From Amoebidium appalachense (Eukaryota > Ichthyosporea), in contig CAVNZM010000009.1 in NCBI GenBank assembly GCA_963693365.1, positions 9,734,001-9,798,000 on the forward strand: DNA of 64,000 bases, written 5' to 3'. The position numbers and the translations under genes were made by a program. Within the stretch, counting starts at the first letter, position 1; each line of letters opens with the position of its first letter. The notes beneath the pieces were generated by a model. It saw nothing but the letters and a program-made list of their open reading frames with translations. It made no database searches and was not told where the DNA came from. Shown piece by piece: positions 1-12,732 of the stretch.

Positions 1-1207
1 TGGGTGGGTGGGTGGGTGTGTGTGTGTGGGGGGGGGGGGGGGGGGGGGGGATACATACGTCTTGTACCGCTCGGTCATGTCGTCAAGTGACACCTCAGTG
101 TACTCACGACCTGTCACCATGCTGTACCACTCATTCCATGTAACAAACACTCTTGACGCTTTGGCGTTGGCGGTCGGGTTGTTTGGGATTAGATCCCGTA
201 CAACAAATGGAATGACCTGAGGTAGTGGTTTGGGGTGTTCAAGTGGAGGTGTGTGTGTGGGTGTGTGTTTAGTTGTGGGCAGGGGGGGGGGGGGGGGGAG
301 AGATCAGCACGGGCAGGCAACAGTACAATGTGCAGCACACGTGCGTGTGTTCATCATACAGTGTAGCATACAACGGCAATAAACAGAGGGTACGTGCAGG
401 TATACACCTGACCATGATGATGCTATCGACTTACTTTACAGCATGCACACACCAGGTTACGTTGCAATGATGAAACGTGGTACCCCTTTCTCGTTTGCAG
501 AACATCATGTACTTCAACAAGTTACTAGTACCTTCATGATGTCCCTGTATTCATTGGCCCGCATGAATGACAGGTCGGACACGTTGCCAGAGAAATGGCG
601 TAGGCCACTGTAGCGAGCCATCTCATTGAACCGCCGGTCAAATTCCCGAATGATGTTTGCAGCGGCGGAGTCTGCTACGGTCCCCTCCCCGTGTGTCTGC
701 TCACACACATACTTGACGTAGTGCTTGTACTCAATCATCATCTGCTTGAACACGCCGCTGTCACCTTGGTGCATGCGCTCAATGGTGACACCCCATATCC
801 ACATGAATCCGGGGAAGTCGACGCAGGCGTTGTCATCGAAATCCGCCAGAGAGCTCATCTTCAACAGGTGTGTTGCTGTTGCCTTCGAGCCCGCATTGCC
901 TTGGCACAATTCATCCACCTTCTGTCGAATGGCCGCTACGTGGTCCTCATGGTTCATGGGACAGGTTTCCCAAACCTTGTACAGATTCTCGCTGGTTACC
1001 CGGCACTTGTGGCATGGATGGGCCGTGGCCACCCCCCCCCTATGTAAAAAATAAGTGTATGCTTTGTCAGTAGAAGCCATGAACACGTTGTCGGTCCACT
1101 CAATATGGCATTTCGATTGCACACTCAAGCTGTCGTCGACGTCCATATGACGTACACAAGTATATGAATATCCACATTTCCGTCTATGTAAACAGTCTTC
1201 CCCGACG

Positions 1208-2132
1208 TGTTAAATTATATAAGTATTTGGTACGGAAGCAGAGACACAGTGGTGCAGTGTGAAAACACCACAGACACACACAACAACAAAACACGGAACG
1301 ATCGGAGCAGTGTACACAACAGACATCAATGTTTAGACACGACTGAACTGAATTTATTCTGATCTTCGAATAAATACCTGAAATTCCTCTAAGTCCAATC
1401 CTTACATGATTTCCGACCAGTCGGAAATCAGATCTATCTCTAATAGAAACCAATCACTAAGAACCAATTGCTTTCAGAGAGATCCGGTACGCGGAGACGT
1501 ACACGATAGGACACAGACACTAGTTAAGATCAACTCGTGTCATCATCAAGGAAGTTCTAACCTATGACATACTGCAAAGACTCAGACATATCACAATTAA
1601 CCTTGATGATTGGTTAAAGCCCGGCAACACATGAAAACTAAAGTGAATTAATGAAGTCTAAACACACATGCTATTCTAAGTGTAGCCTAAGTGTGTTACC
1701 GTCCAATGAACACGTATTAAGTAACACAAATCTACCTAACATATATTAGTAGAAAAGAAATACGATTATACACATGAAGACAAGGAGAGAAAGAAAAGAA
1801 AATAAGGAAGGAGAAAGAGGAAGGAAAAGAGAGCACAGATCAACAAACAAGATAGTAATAGCATAATTATAACCAGAGATATTTATGTACACACGAACAT
1901 GTACACGTCTCTCCCTGAGTGGGTGGATCCGTGTACACACATATAAATATTCTAATCGATATTACAACACACGATTAAAGCCGATACAACACGATTACAA
2001 GTATACAAGCATATCGGAGATCGATGCTACACTTTACATAATAGGAGTGTGGCATATACACTAAGCATATGAACTGAAACATAACACAAACTGAGAAGAT
2101 CTTACCATATGTAAATACTACGTATTACAACA
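1208..2132 (-). mobile_element. Solo LTR with 5-bp target duplication
   Basis: A 925-bp AT-rich block begins TGTTAA and ends ACAACA, so it is TG...CA on either strand. It is flanked by the direct repeat CGACG (1203-1207 and 2133-2137), a typical 5-bp target-site duplication. AATAAA-type signals near the low-coordinate end on the minus strand suggest a minus-strand LTR. No coding sequence is present. It lies in what should be the middle of the left transposase gene, beside the tandem repeat at 2133-2755. It does not match the LTR-like sequences at 29501 or 47065. Confidence 0.72.
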
Positions 2133-2755
2133 CGACGTGTGTGAATGTTCCTGCCCCCATATTGGGCACCCCCCACCTCCCCCACAACCTATAACGTGCA
2201 TTTTATGCTTGCCCCATATCCCCTTCACACCCATACCCAGTGTTTTGGTACTGACATGATCCTCGCAAACAGTCCTTTTTTTCTCGTAAATATTGGTATA
2301 TCTCGTGCCCGGTTTGTCCAAAACCAACGGGAACGGGTGCAAAAGATGCCCCAGGGCATGGCCCTGCTTTTTGCAAAATGGTGTTGTCCCCCAATGAATC
2401 CCCACACATCTATTAACGGTCGGGTGGACCCCCCTTGCCCCCACTATATATATTTTACGCAAAAATCGACAATTTCGGCTATCTAAACAGGCTTACCCCG
2501 TTGTGTGTGAGTGTTCCTGCCCCAATATTCGGCACCCCACACATCCCCTACAACCCTAAACGTGCATTTTATCCTTGTCCCACACCTCCTTCACACCCAT
2601 ACCCAGTGGTTTTGGTGCATACATGTGTAGCGCAAAAGCACCCTTTTTCACGTAATTCTTGTTATATCACAGGCCCGGTGTGTCCAAAACCAACGGGAAC
2701 GGGTGCAAAGGATGCCCCAGGGCATGGCCCTGCTTTGTGCAAAATGGTGTTACCT
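2133..2755. repeat. Tandem repeat, about 366-bp unit, about 1.7 copies
   Basis: A unit beginning gtgtgtga(a/g)tgttcctgcccc starts near 2137 and again near 2503. Both copies contain a perfect inverted repeat (CAGGGCATGGCCCTG) and end with gcaaaatggtgtt. The second copy stops exactly at the 5' splice site of transposase exon 3 (coding-strand AAG|GTAACA at 2754/2753). The array replaces the region where the missing transposase exons should lie. Confidence 0.75.
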
Positions 2756-3017
2756 TAAGGGCCTCTCTCATGATCCAGTCGCCGTCCATGACACTTGTAT
2801 ACACACGTTTTCCTTCTGCATCCGTGGGGAACTCAACCTTGTACGAGATTGCACCTTTCCCCTGCAGAGACGGATGCAGCAGAATACGTTGCAGACAGTC
2901 GTCCAGGGGTCGCCACATGATTTCCGTTTTGTTAACTCCAGGTAGAGACAGGTCCACCTCCATTCGGGAGAAAGGCTGTATGTGTGTGTGTTCAAGTATG
3001 GTGGTGGTGGTGTTGGG

Positions 3018-3750
3018 GGGGGGGGAGGGGAGGGGGGGGGGATGGGGGGGAGGGGGTGGGGGGGGGGGGGGGGGTAAGTAAGACGACAGAGAGCTTGCAT
3101 TTGATATCAACAGCAATGCATGTATATGATGCAGAACCGTACCCCGTAGGGTTCGGAATACGAAAGTTTAACAGTGTGGTGGGCTCTGTGGTATGGTAAA
3201 CGAGAGACCCTGGAGAGGGGGAGGGGGGGGGGGGGGGGGGGGCTAATATTATCAAAGAGGCTGGAAATACGGTAACGTAATAAGACTATCACAATGTGTG
3301 TGAGTGAGGAGGATGTGTGGGGGGGGGGGGGGGGGGGGGGGGGGTTGGAGGGGGGGGGGGGGGGGGGGGCACATGTGGCAACATTATAACACATTGAATG
3401 CCGGGGGTTACGTGACAGAAGCACATGCATAATACATCATACTTTGATTTTATAATGATGTGCAGCAGCATGCACTTCATTGTACAACATCAACTGAGCA
3501 ATGTAGTTGTAGTACATACCAGACCAGGAATTAGGTCAGCCTTGGCAAGGACCTTGTCCACCTTCTTGGGAAGTAACATGGACGCATCCAAGAATTCGTC
3601 CTGCAAGATCCCCAACAGACAGTTTGCAGCACCGTTGGACACGTGGAAGTCGTGGATGTAGTGGGCCAATTCAGCCTGGATGGTGGTGGTGGTGGGGGGG
3701 GGGGGGGGGGGGGGGGGGGGGGAGAGGGGGGGGGGGGGAGGGGGGGGGGG

Positions 3751-3786
<36 letters not shown>
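3018..3786. repeat. Poly-G tract cluster (poly-C on the coding strand)
   Basis: Dense runs of G, interrupted by single A or T bases, occur at 3018-3074, 3219-3242, 3320-3369 and 3696-3786. They occupy the introns on either side of transposase exon 2 (3520-3675). On the gene's own strand they are poly-C, and the last run lies immediately upstream of the exon 2 acceptor. Long PPP- or GGG-rich reading frames here are products of these runs. Confidence 0.85.
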
Positions 3787-3787
<1 letters not shown>

Positions 3788-4103
3788 CGGTTATTCGACA
3801 AAGTTTGTGGGGGGAATGGTGAATGTGCCCCTGGAGTACGAGGGTCACACGAAAAAAACACAACGTTGTAGCTCGAATAGAACCCCCCTTGTAGCATAGT
3901 ATATGTACATGGGGTTTACGCTGTTTACTCGAGGCAAAGAGAACCAGTCTCAGGTATGGGGGGGGGGTTTGCTCAGAATATCCCCTCAGCGGTATATCAT
4001 GATCACGTACATAGATGTCGGGTGGTGACTATATATCAGGGTTTACTTTCTCTACGAGACACCATAAAGACTATAAGGAGAAATCAATTAGTTGGGGTTC
4101 CCC

Positions 4104-4105
<2 letters not shown>

Positions 4106-4142
<37 letters not shown>

Positions 4143-4174
4143 GGGCTCCCCTCGGGACACTCGGTATCAGCTGG

Positions 4175-4251
<77 letters not shown>

Positions 4252-4270
4252 TGTGTGTGTGTGCGCGTGC
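4106..4270. repeat. T33 homopolymer and (GT)n microsatellite
   Basis: A T run (4106-4138) and a (GT)n run (from 4174) lie in intron 1 of the left transposase gene. No coding signal is present. On the coding strand they read as poly-A followed by (CA)n. Confidence 0.9.
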
Positions 4271-4454
4271 GCTATAATTTTGTAGTGATGTGTTTCTCAA
4301 GCCAATCAATACATCTAATAAACAGGTCGTAGTTACGCGTGTTTAGTATAAAATCAAGGATGTTGTAATTTACAGGTAGGCTATCTTTCTGGGTGTCTGT
4401 TGTGAATGTGACGTGTGTGTGTTGCGGTATTATGTGGTCTATCAAACTACATGT

Positions 4455-5455
4455 GTTACTTACGCATTCTTGGTTTTTTCAATAACTACCCACAGAACAG
4501 CCTCTAGCACGAGAAATTTACCAAAACGTTTGTGGGGGGGATGGTGAATGTGCCCCTGGAGTACGAGGGTCACACGAAAAAAACACAACGTTGTAGCTCG
4601 AATAGAACCCCCCTTGTAGCATAGTATATGTACATGTGTTACTTACGCATTCTTGGTTTTTTCAATAACTACCCACAGAACAGCCGCTAGCACGAGAAAT
4701 TTACCACAACGTTTGTGGGGGGGATGGTGAATGTGCCCTTGGAGTACGAGGGTCACACGAAAAAAACACAACGTTGTAGCTCGTATAGAACCCCCCTTGT
4801 AGCATAGTACATGTACATATGTTACTTACACATTCTTGGTTTTTTCAATAACTACCCACAGAACAGCCTCTAGCACGAAAAATTTACCACAAAGTTTGTG
4901 GGGGGGATGGTGAATGTGCCCCTGGAGCACGAGGGTCACACCAAAAAAACACAACGTTGTAGCTCGTATAGAACCCCCCTTGTAGCATAGTATGTGTACA
5001 TATGTTACCTAGATCTAGACATTATTGGTTTTTCAATAACTACTCACAGAACAGCCTCTAGCACGAGAACTTTACCACAACGTTTATGGGGGGGATGGTA
5101 AATGTGCCCCTGGAGTATGAGGGTCACACGAAAAAAACACAACGTTGTAGCTCGAATAGAACCCCCCCTGTAGCATAGTATATGTCCATGTGTTACTTAC
5201 ACATTATTGGTTTTTCAATAACTACCCACAGAACAGCCTCTAGCACGAGAAATTTAGCAAACCGTATATGGGGGGGATGGTGAATGTGCCCCTGGAGTAC
5301 GAGGGTCACACGAAAAAAACACAAGGTTGTAGCTCGAATAGAACCCCCCTTGTAGCATAGTATATGTACATATGTTACTTGCACATTATTGGTTTTTTCA
5401 ATAACTACCCATAGAACAGCTTCTGGCACGAGAAATTTACCACAAAGTTTATGGG
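4455..5455. repeat. 183-bp satellite array inside transposase intron 1
   Basis: Unit starts at 4455, 4638, 4821, 5004, 5192 and 5374 give a 182-188 bp period. Each unit runs from gttactta through ataactacccacagaacag, a G7 run, ggtcacacgaaaaaaacac and cttgtagcatag. A partial unit also lies at about 3797-3910. The same satellite forms a second array at 20562-21460. A retained gene in this repeat is not apparent. Confidence 0.9.
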
Positions 5456-5535
5456 CAGTCTATTGGTGTGTGCATTTATTATATTTTCAACAGTATAATC
5501 ATCAACACTGTAGTAGTACAGGACCGACCGACAGC

Positions 5536-5754
<219 letters not shown>

Positions 5755-6470
5755 ACGGTTATTGGCTCATACATATTTGTACTAATCTGTCGAGCATCGA
5801 GAAAGGACCGAGCGCACATACGATTCCTAATCAATGTCTGTACAACGGACGTCACAATCCTACCGTAAAGTGCACGAAGCATGCCTCGAGAGGAAGGTGG
5901 ATTTGTGAAGTGTACGAATCGGAAGGTAATAAGACCACAAACCTCAGCTTTGTTTGCAAAAGGGTAGTTTGGATCCTCCTTCAGGCACGTGATGAACTCA
6001 CTGACGCCTTTTATATACGCCTTCTGCCCATCGGGGACGTTTAATGTAGACAGAGGCGAGTCGATGTCATCCTCGAACGCCACCTGGTGTGCCTGGTGTG
6101 CCCGCACCTTGTCCCTCATTTCCCTGTATGCATTGCCGTCCCTTAAAAACTCCAGGTGGTGTGTACATTCTGGTGGTGTTGCGTCCTCGTCACCACTATC
6201 TGAATTTTCCGCTGTGTCCTCCCCGCTATCACCGCCCGGCAGGTCGTCGGCTTCGGCGTCATCCTCACCCTCTTCCATACCGCTAGCGGGGCCATCACGC
6301 TGCATGTCATCATTCTGCTGCGCCCGTGCTGTGCTGCGTGTACGCCGCTGGTCAGTTGCACGTTCCAAGAGCATGGTCTCCGCAGAAACTTGGTGAGCAA
6401 ACGAGCGGTGGGATTCCATTGCCCCGCGGTTCGCGAACAGCATGGCGCATCCCGGACAGATAACCCTCAT

Positions 6471-7435
6471 TTTCCACTGCGTGGGTGCACATGTGTCCTG
6501 TGCAAGCAGTTAGTAACCCCTCGTCGACACGTCGGGTGGACGCTGGCAACTGGTGATGTCGCAAACAGATCATTGCCTGTGCCGATTGGCTCAAAATCAT
6601 TGTTTTCGCGCCGTCGCACCCACGCCATGGCCATGGTAACAGTGGACTATGCATGGAGTATTGGCTATCATGAGGTATGTACCAATATTTATTATTTAAT
6701 AAATGAAAGAATTTTTATAGTTAGGTATAATTTTTTTTTCAATATAACATTATCTCCTGCTGAAGTTCATTGTTTGACCAATTATCACATATAGAGGTAC
6801 GCCATGTGGGCGCCGTTTCATTGGCCGATGCAACCATTGTACAGTGGTGTGCCTATTTTCATGCATAGTGATATAACAGTAGTGTTTACATCAGTATTTC
6901 CATAATTGAGTATAATAATTTTAATTTTACAGTTGCGCACACGTTTTCTACTATTACTCCTTTGCAACTACGCCTATATAATATTTCAGTTATATTTTTG
7001 GGTCGCCTCAACGCGCGAAACGGATTGGTTGGGCATCACATGTTCGCGCGGGCGTTGTGTGCGGTACATGTGCTTCGCAATACACCATTTAACATGTGGT
7101 CACATTATTTACATGATTTTAATACTAATAATATTGTTTTTTATTTACCCGAAACCTTTTTACTTTCTATGTTAATATTATTACATATTGTGTCATGTCA
7201 CACACCCAAAGGCCTCTAAAACGAACCATATTCATTGGCGATACATCACGAAATGAAAATGGCCGGCGGAATTATGCGTGATAGTCGCGATCATTGGTTG
7301 GCGAGGACCAATGAAACATTTTTACAGATTGGAATGCATCCATCCATTTCATGCACGCTCTGATTGCCATCGAATACGCTCACGTTGCCCTTTCAAGAGG
7401 CCTGTAGAAGCACCGTAGTTTTTGAAGTGGGGAAG
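6471..7435. promoter_or_regulatory. Divergent intergenic region of the left transposase-JmjC module
   Basis: About 965 bp separates the ATG codons of two divergently oriented genes, so both promoters must lie here. Several CCAAT/ATTGG boxes are visible, for example near 6576, 6813, 7024, 7287 and 7305. AT-rich stretches occur at 6680-6790 and 6900-7190. No TATA box is convincing. The homologous pair on the right has the same head-to-head layout over about 1180 bp. Assignment as a bidirectional promoter is an inference from gene order. Confidence 0.5.
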
Positions 7436-10400
7436 ATGACCAAGGGCGTGGGCAGTAAGGCTTCGAGCAAGTCAACCACAAACAACGGTAGCCGCAAAAG
7501 CCCCCGAAAGGCCAGTCAGGGCAGTAGCAACGCCGGCAGCAAAGAGGGCAGTAAAGTGGTTGTGCCCGGTAAGGGTACTGGGGGTACTGGCCTGAAGGCA
7601 CCGAAGCCACAGGTGAAGGTACGCAGCAAGGCTGAGCAGAATGCCCAGCGCATCATGCAGGGCATTGACACGACACCTGCATCCTACCGGCCGCGCAAAA
7701 AAGGTGAGGGGTGCTTACTGTTAGTGTTTGTGACGTACTTGGGTGCCCATATAAGTAGCAGTGTGAAAGCTTTTCCTGTTCAGTTTACCGTTGTTGCCAT
7801 GTAGTCGGCATAACACGTTTCGCTGGTCACGTAGAAGATGCGGGTCTCCCAGCAGCAAGCATTCTCGTTTGTGGTTACAAAGTTTGGTTCGTGCATCCAC
7901 CATGGCAATACCCACGCATCCTCGAACTTGCCCGCCAAGGCATCCCTGGATTGGCATGCGAGAATCCTTTGCAGCACAAGTGTTTTCTTCCCCTCTCTGT
8001 TTCGTTTCTCATATCACAGGGACTAGCCCCTGAGGTTGTTGTTCAGGGCCCAGGAGACCTTATTCAAACAACACCGCTTGCACTGCACTATGGGTTTCAG
8101 TGCGGGCCAAACGTATCGTTTGCGGTGAACACTGCCACAAAGAAGTGGTTAAACCGCTTGGGAGAATACGAGGCGTGTAGCTGCTGGGAGCATTTCATGC
8201 CCGACGTCCCAAAGATGATTCGTGCGTTTCACTCAGTTCAACAGCACAATTTGCCCGTTGCTTGTGGTGCATTCCCCCCCCCCCCCCCCCCCCCCCGTCC
8301 CGCCCGCACCAGCGCAACCACCTAGTGATAGGGTATTACGGCATGAAAAGTTTACGTTTTGACCTATAGTGTACACGCTGTGCACCACCGCAACCACTTA
8401 GTCATACCGTATTACGACATGAAAAGTTTAGGGGTCGACCCATAGTGTACACTGTGCTTCAAGTTATATTCAGTTTTTGTTTTGTACACTGTGCGTGTAT
8501 ATGTGTCCTTGCAGGTCATTTACAGTCCCGACTTATGCGATGATGGTGTGTGATTGGTGAATCTTTGTCTGTTTTTGCGTGCAATGTTTCATAAGCAACC
8601 CCTCACCCTCACAACATAGATCCTCCTCCTGAGCCGGACTTCGGCAGCAACAGTTCGGAGAGCGACTATGCGCCCGGGGGAAGCGAGTCGGAGGAGTCGG
8701 AGGAGTCTGAGGAGACGACCCCCAAGGGCGACAACAAGAAGTCCCGCCCCAAGAAGCAGGGCCCGCCGGCGGACGATGCGGTCCTCAGCGACCCCCTGAG
8801 GATGACCTATTACAGGGTCATCCACTCCGAAAGGTATGTGTGTGTGTTTGTTATGTGAATCATGTTGTTGTTATGTATAATATGGTGTTGGTAATGTGTT
8901 TTGTGTTAACAATGTGTGTGCTTGTTATGTGAATCATGTTTGTGTTATGCCAATATGGTGTTGGTATTGTGTTTTGTGTTAACACTGTATTACTCTGCCG
9001 GCATTTGGTATGGTATGGTTTGGTGAGGTAGTGCCCCCCTGTATTGTCAAGTTGGGCTGTCCTTTTTTTTTTTGGCCTCATACACATACACACAGCTCTT
9101 GTTACTCTTCTGTCAAGGGATTAGCATATGTCTAGTTTAGTTAGGTTGGGAGCTTCTTAGAAATCCGTATATTAGTTTGCTTGTTTTGACTTTTGTTTAT
9201 GTTCGCTTGCTGCTCTTTTATACTCCTTTTCTTTCCCCCCTGCCCCCCCCCCCCCTCCCCCCCCCCAAAAAAAACAAAAAACAAAAAACAAAAACAAAAA
9301 AACACACACACACACACACACACACACCCACCCCACCACCTCTCACCACCAACATTCACCCACATCAAACCCCCTAATGCGAAATCTAATAACAATATAC
9401 CGAACCAGCATACATACATGCACGTGTGGATGGACACACGATCACAAAACATTTCTGGAAACAAAATGTAACCATTAAAACCATGAATTTACCACAGATT
9501 CGAGTTTCTGCCTGCCGACAAGCGGTTCTCAACCATGAAGGGTATCCCCGACGAGGAGATGCGCCTGGCCCTCAAGGCCCGCGGCATCGTCATCGACGAG
9601 GCCGGCAACCGCAAGACTGGTGCAAGCGGTGGGAAGGCCAGCACCGGCTCGGCCAAGCGCGGGGGGGCAACGTCAGACGACGAAGCTCTCACCGGTCCAA
9701 ACCGTCGACAAACTGGTATGTAAATTGTTGTAACACAAGAGTTTACTTACTGAGAATTTGTTGAAGCCTTGTGGTTCATAAAAGTCAACATACATCATGC
9801 CGACCTCTTAGGAATCCTCGTAATGTCCGTGCGGTCCCTGGCAATAGATCCTTATATGATATCATCTCGAGTATTTTCTGACATTCCATGAATGTCTTAA
9901 TTGGGTTGACGACATCTTATGAATCCTCGTAATATCTGTACGATCCCTCCAATAGATCCTTATATGACATCGTCTCGAGTATTTTTTGACATTCCAATAA
10001 TATCTTAACTGGGTCAGCGACATTAAATTCATCATATACATTAATCGTATAATATCGAAGGTGCCTTGTCTTGTTTTGTGTTAACACACCATCACCCCAT
10101 GCATCCAAGGGGAAATTGTGTGTACCCTGTGTTGGATAACGGCAGTAAGCACACAACATACGGTGTGCGACAAACTTACACCAATATGATTTGCCCTATG
10201 CAGTTCGAATTCACCGAGGGGCTGTCCAAGTCCCATCCCATCTTTCAAGTGATGGCGATGAAGTTCCCGTTCTCCAACGAGGGCCAGAGCAACATCCCCG
10301 TGTGCAACGCGTTCCTGGAGTGCATCAACCTGACGAACCGGAGCTTGTACGCCACCCTGTCGGGGGAGGGTATCGAAGACTGGGTTCAGCTGCTGAGCAG

Positions 10401-12228
10401 GTGCGCCAGGGGCTCCCGGGCCCAGAAAGTTGTCTCCATCATCCGTGCAGGGCTCACCGCGTGCAAGTCAGAGGTGAACCGGGGCATGCACACCGCCATG
10501 CGCAGCTACATTGTGCCAGGGACAAACCAAGATGTATGTGATGACTTTTTTCCCACACCGTCTGCATGTCGTGAATCTGCTTGGGTTTTGCTCATGGCTG
10601 AATCATCTTGCAATTCATGATCGATATGTTGGCAGCTTGATGATTGTGTCTTCAAATGACAAAGGGTAACAATAAAGACAGGTTTTTTCATACGGGTTTG
10701 CATACAAACTGCAACAGGTGCCGTGAGACTCACAACTAATCCCCCCCCCCCCCCCCCCCTCCCCCCCCCCCACAAACACACAATACACATACACACACCT
10801 GCACACACAGGCACATTTACATGTAACACGCACACACACGCACACACACACTCTCACACACGATGCACATGTTACACAGCACTATAGTGGTTTTAATTTG
10901 CACTTCCACAAACACATTAGGGTTTTATTTGTGGAAATTATTGACATAAATATTTTTCTGGGTAAACACGTAGGATGGGTGTCCGATATCAACAGGCTTC
11001 GTTTCATGTTTTAGCAGTTCGCGTTCGGCTGCCCGCATACGGGCACCTATTAGCCGATCAAAGCATCAGATTCCACAGATCACTAGACCGAGTTTGATTG
11101 GCTCAGGATAAGATTTCACATAACACTAGATCGGTTTTGATTGGCTCAGTTCGGCAGCCTTAGGTATATAAGCACGACAGTTTTTAGCAGATCAGCAAGC
11201 AACAACACATCCTCTGTGTTTAGCACCTACAGCTTTACAGCTATATTTTCTTTTTCTTTTCTTCTCCCTATCTTTCCCTACGCCGGTCAGCATGCCGCCG
11301 AAAAAGCGCCAGGCCTCAGCCGCCGCCCCTACCGCGGCACCTAAGCGCCTAACCCGCAGCGACCTCCGCCACAGGCTGACCAACGCATCACTCGCCTCAG
11401 CACCCGATACCCGTGGACCCAGATCCACAACTATGACGTATACGCCCGAACCGTTGCCCACCAACAGGGTCGGGCTCCGATCGAGTGTCCCAACCTGCTC
11501 GCCCAACTCCACCAGGATCTCCTCCTGCCACCCACTCTGCTCATCCCGGACGCATGTCAGCGTTGCGGCTTCCCCGACCACCCCAGCGCGGCCTGCCCCA
11601 TGTACCCCAAGCCCGGCTGTGGTCTTGATGGTTTCGAGCCCCCCCACAAGCCCGGCGGGGGACAAACCCCCAACCGACCCGGCCCGCAACCCGGCCCGGC
11701 ACCACCGGCCCGACCCGTGGATCTACCCGCAACACACTGCAGGAATTTCCACAACGGTCGGTCCTGCGCTAAGCAGCCCTGCCCCTTCTCCCACGTGTGC
11801 CCGCTCTGCTCTGGCACACACCCCCGCAAAGACTGCAAGCACAATGCCTAGTCTACGCGCACACCCACACCCACAGATAGAACATAGGGGCTAGGAGCTA
11901 GGTTACACGGGTCCAAGGACACGGAGCTCGGGAAAAACGGGGCACTAGGGCTGAGTAACATTTTTCGCAGGCCAACTACGGCGCCCGCGCGCGCCAAGAA
12001 TAAATGTCCCTACACAAAGACGTTATTCTGGCCACTGCACATAAATTTACTCCCCCCCATCCCACGAGCCTCCCCCCCTTACACTCACCTAGCGCTCCCT
12101 CCCTTCTTCTAACTCTGTGTACGCCCACACCCGCGCGTGCTCGGGCATCCCCTGCACAGGGCCCCGCTGCCCTCCCTGCAAACCCTCCCTCGGGCCCAGC
12201 TGCCCTACTCTAACCCCCCGGGGCCCTG

Positions 12229-12265
<37 letters not shown>

Positions 12266-12693
12266 ATGCCGGGATCTCCCCGAGGGTGCCCCACCCTTGC
12301 TAACCACCCCTTCCCCCGAGGCTCAGCCCCGGTGGCCCGCCCGCTGCCCCAGCACCACGTTGACACCTCCCGCCTCTGGGAGCTGCTGGCCCCCCTACCC
12401 AGCCCAATCATTCGCCGCGCAGCTCCTCCGTAACCAACTTCCCCGGACCCGACGACTCCGACCTTACCTGCAACCGGAGCCCTGCCCCTTCCCCTTCTGG
12501 GTCCACAAGTTCCTATCCCTTCCCCTGGGCTCACCCCCCCCCCCCCCCCCCCCCAGATCTCCCCTTCCGGAGCAACGCTGGCCGATTGGCCCCCCACTTT
12601 GCTCCGGCCGAGCTGCTTCGTGCCACCACTACCCTGCAGGAATGCCAGGCCCTGAGTCTCAACCTCGACTCTCGGGCCTTTTACTCCAGGGTA

Positions 12694-12732
<39 letters not shown>

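Noticed and set aside
4455-5455. Regular direct repeats that could suggest a CRISPR array
   Set aside because: The units are 183 bp with no distinct spacers, have decayed copies elsewhere, and lie in a eukaryotic intron. It is a satellite.
12695-12730. A36 in YR copy 1 as a retrotransposed poly-A tail
   Set aside because: The same site in copies 2 and 3 has a short A run (A5 or A6), so this is a homopolymer expansion within the recombinase frame, not an inserted tail.
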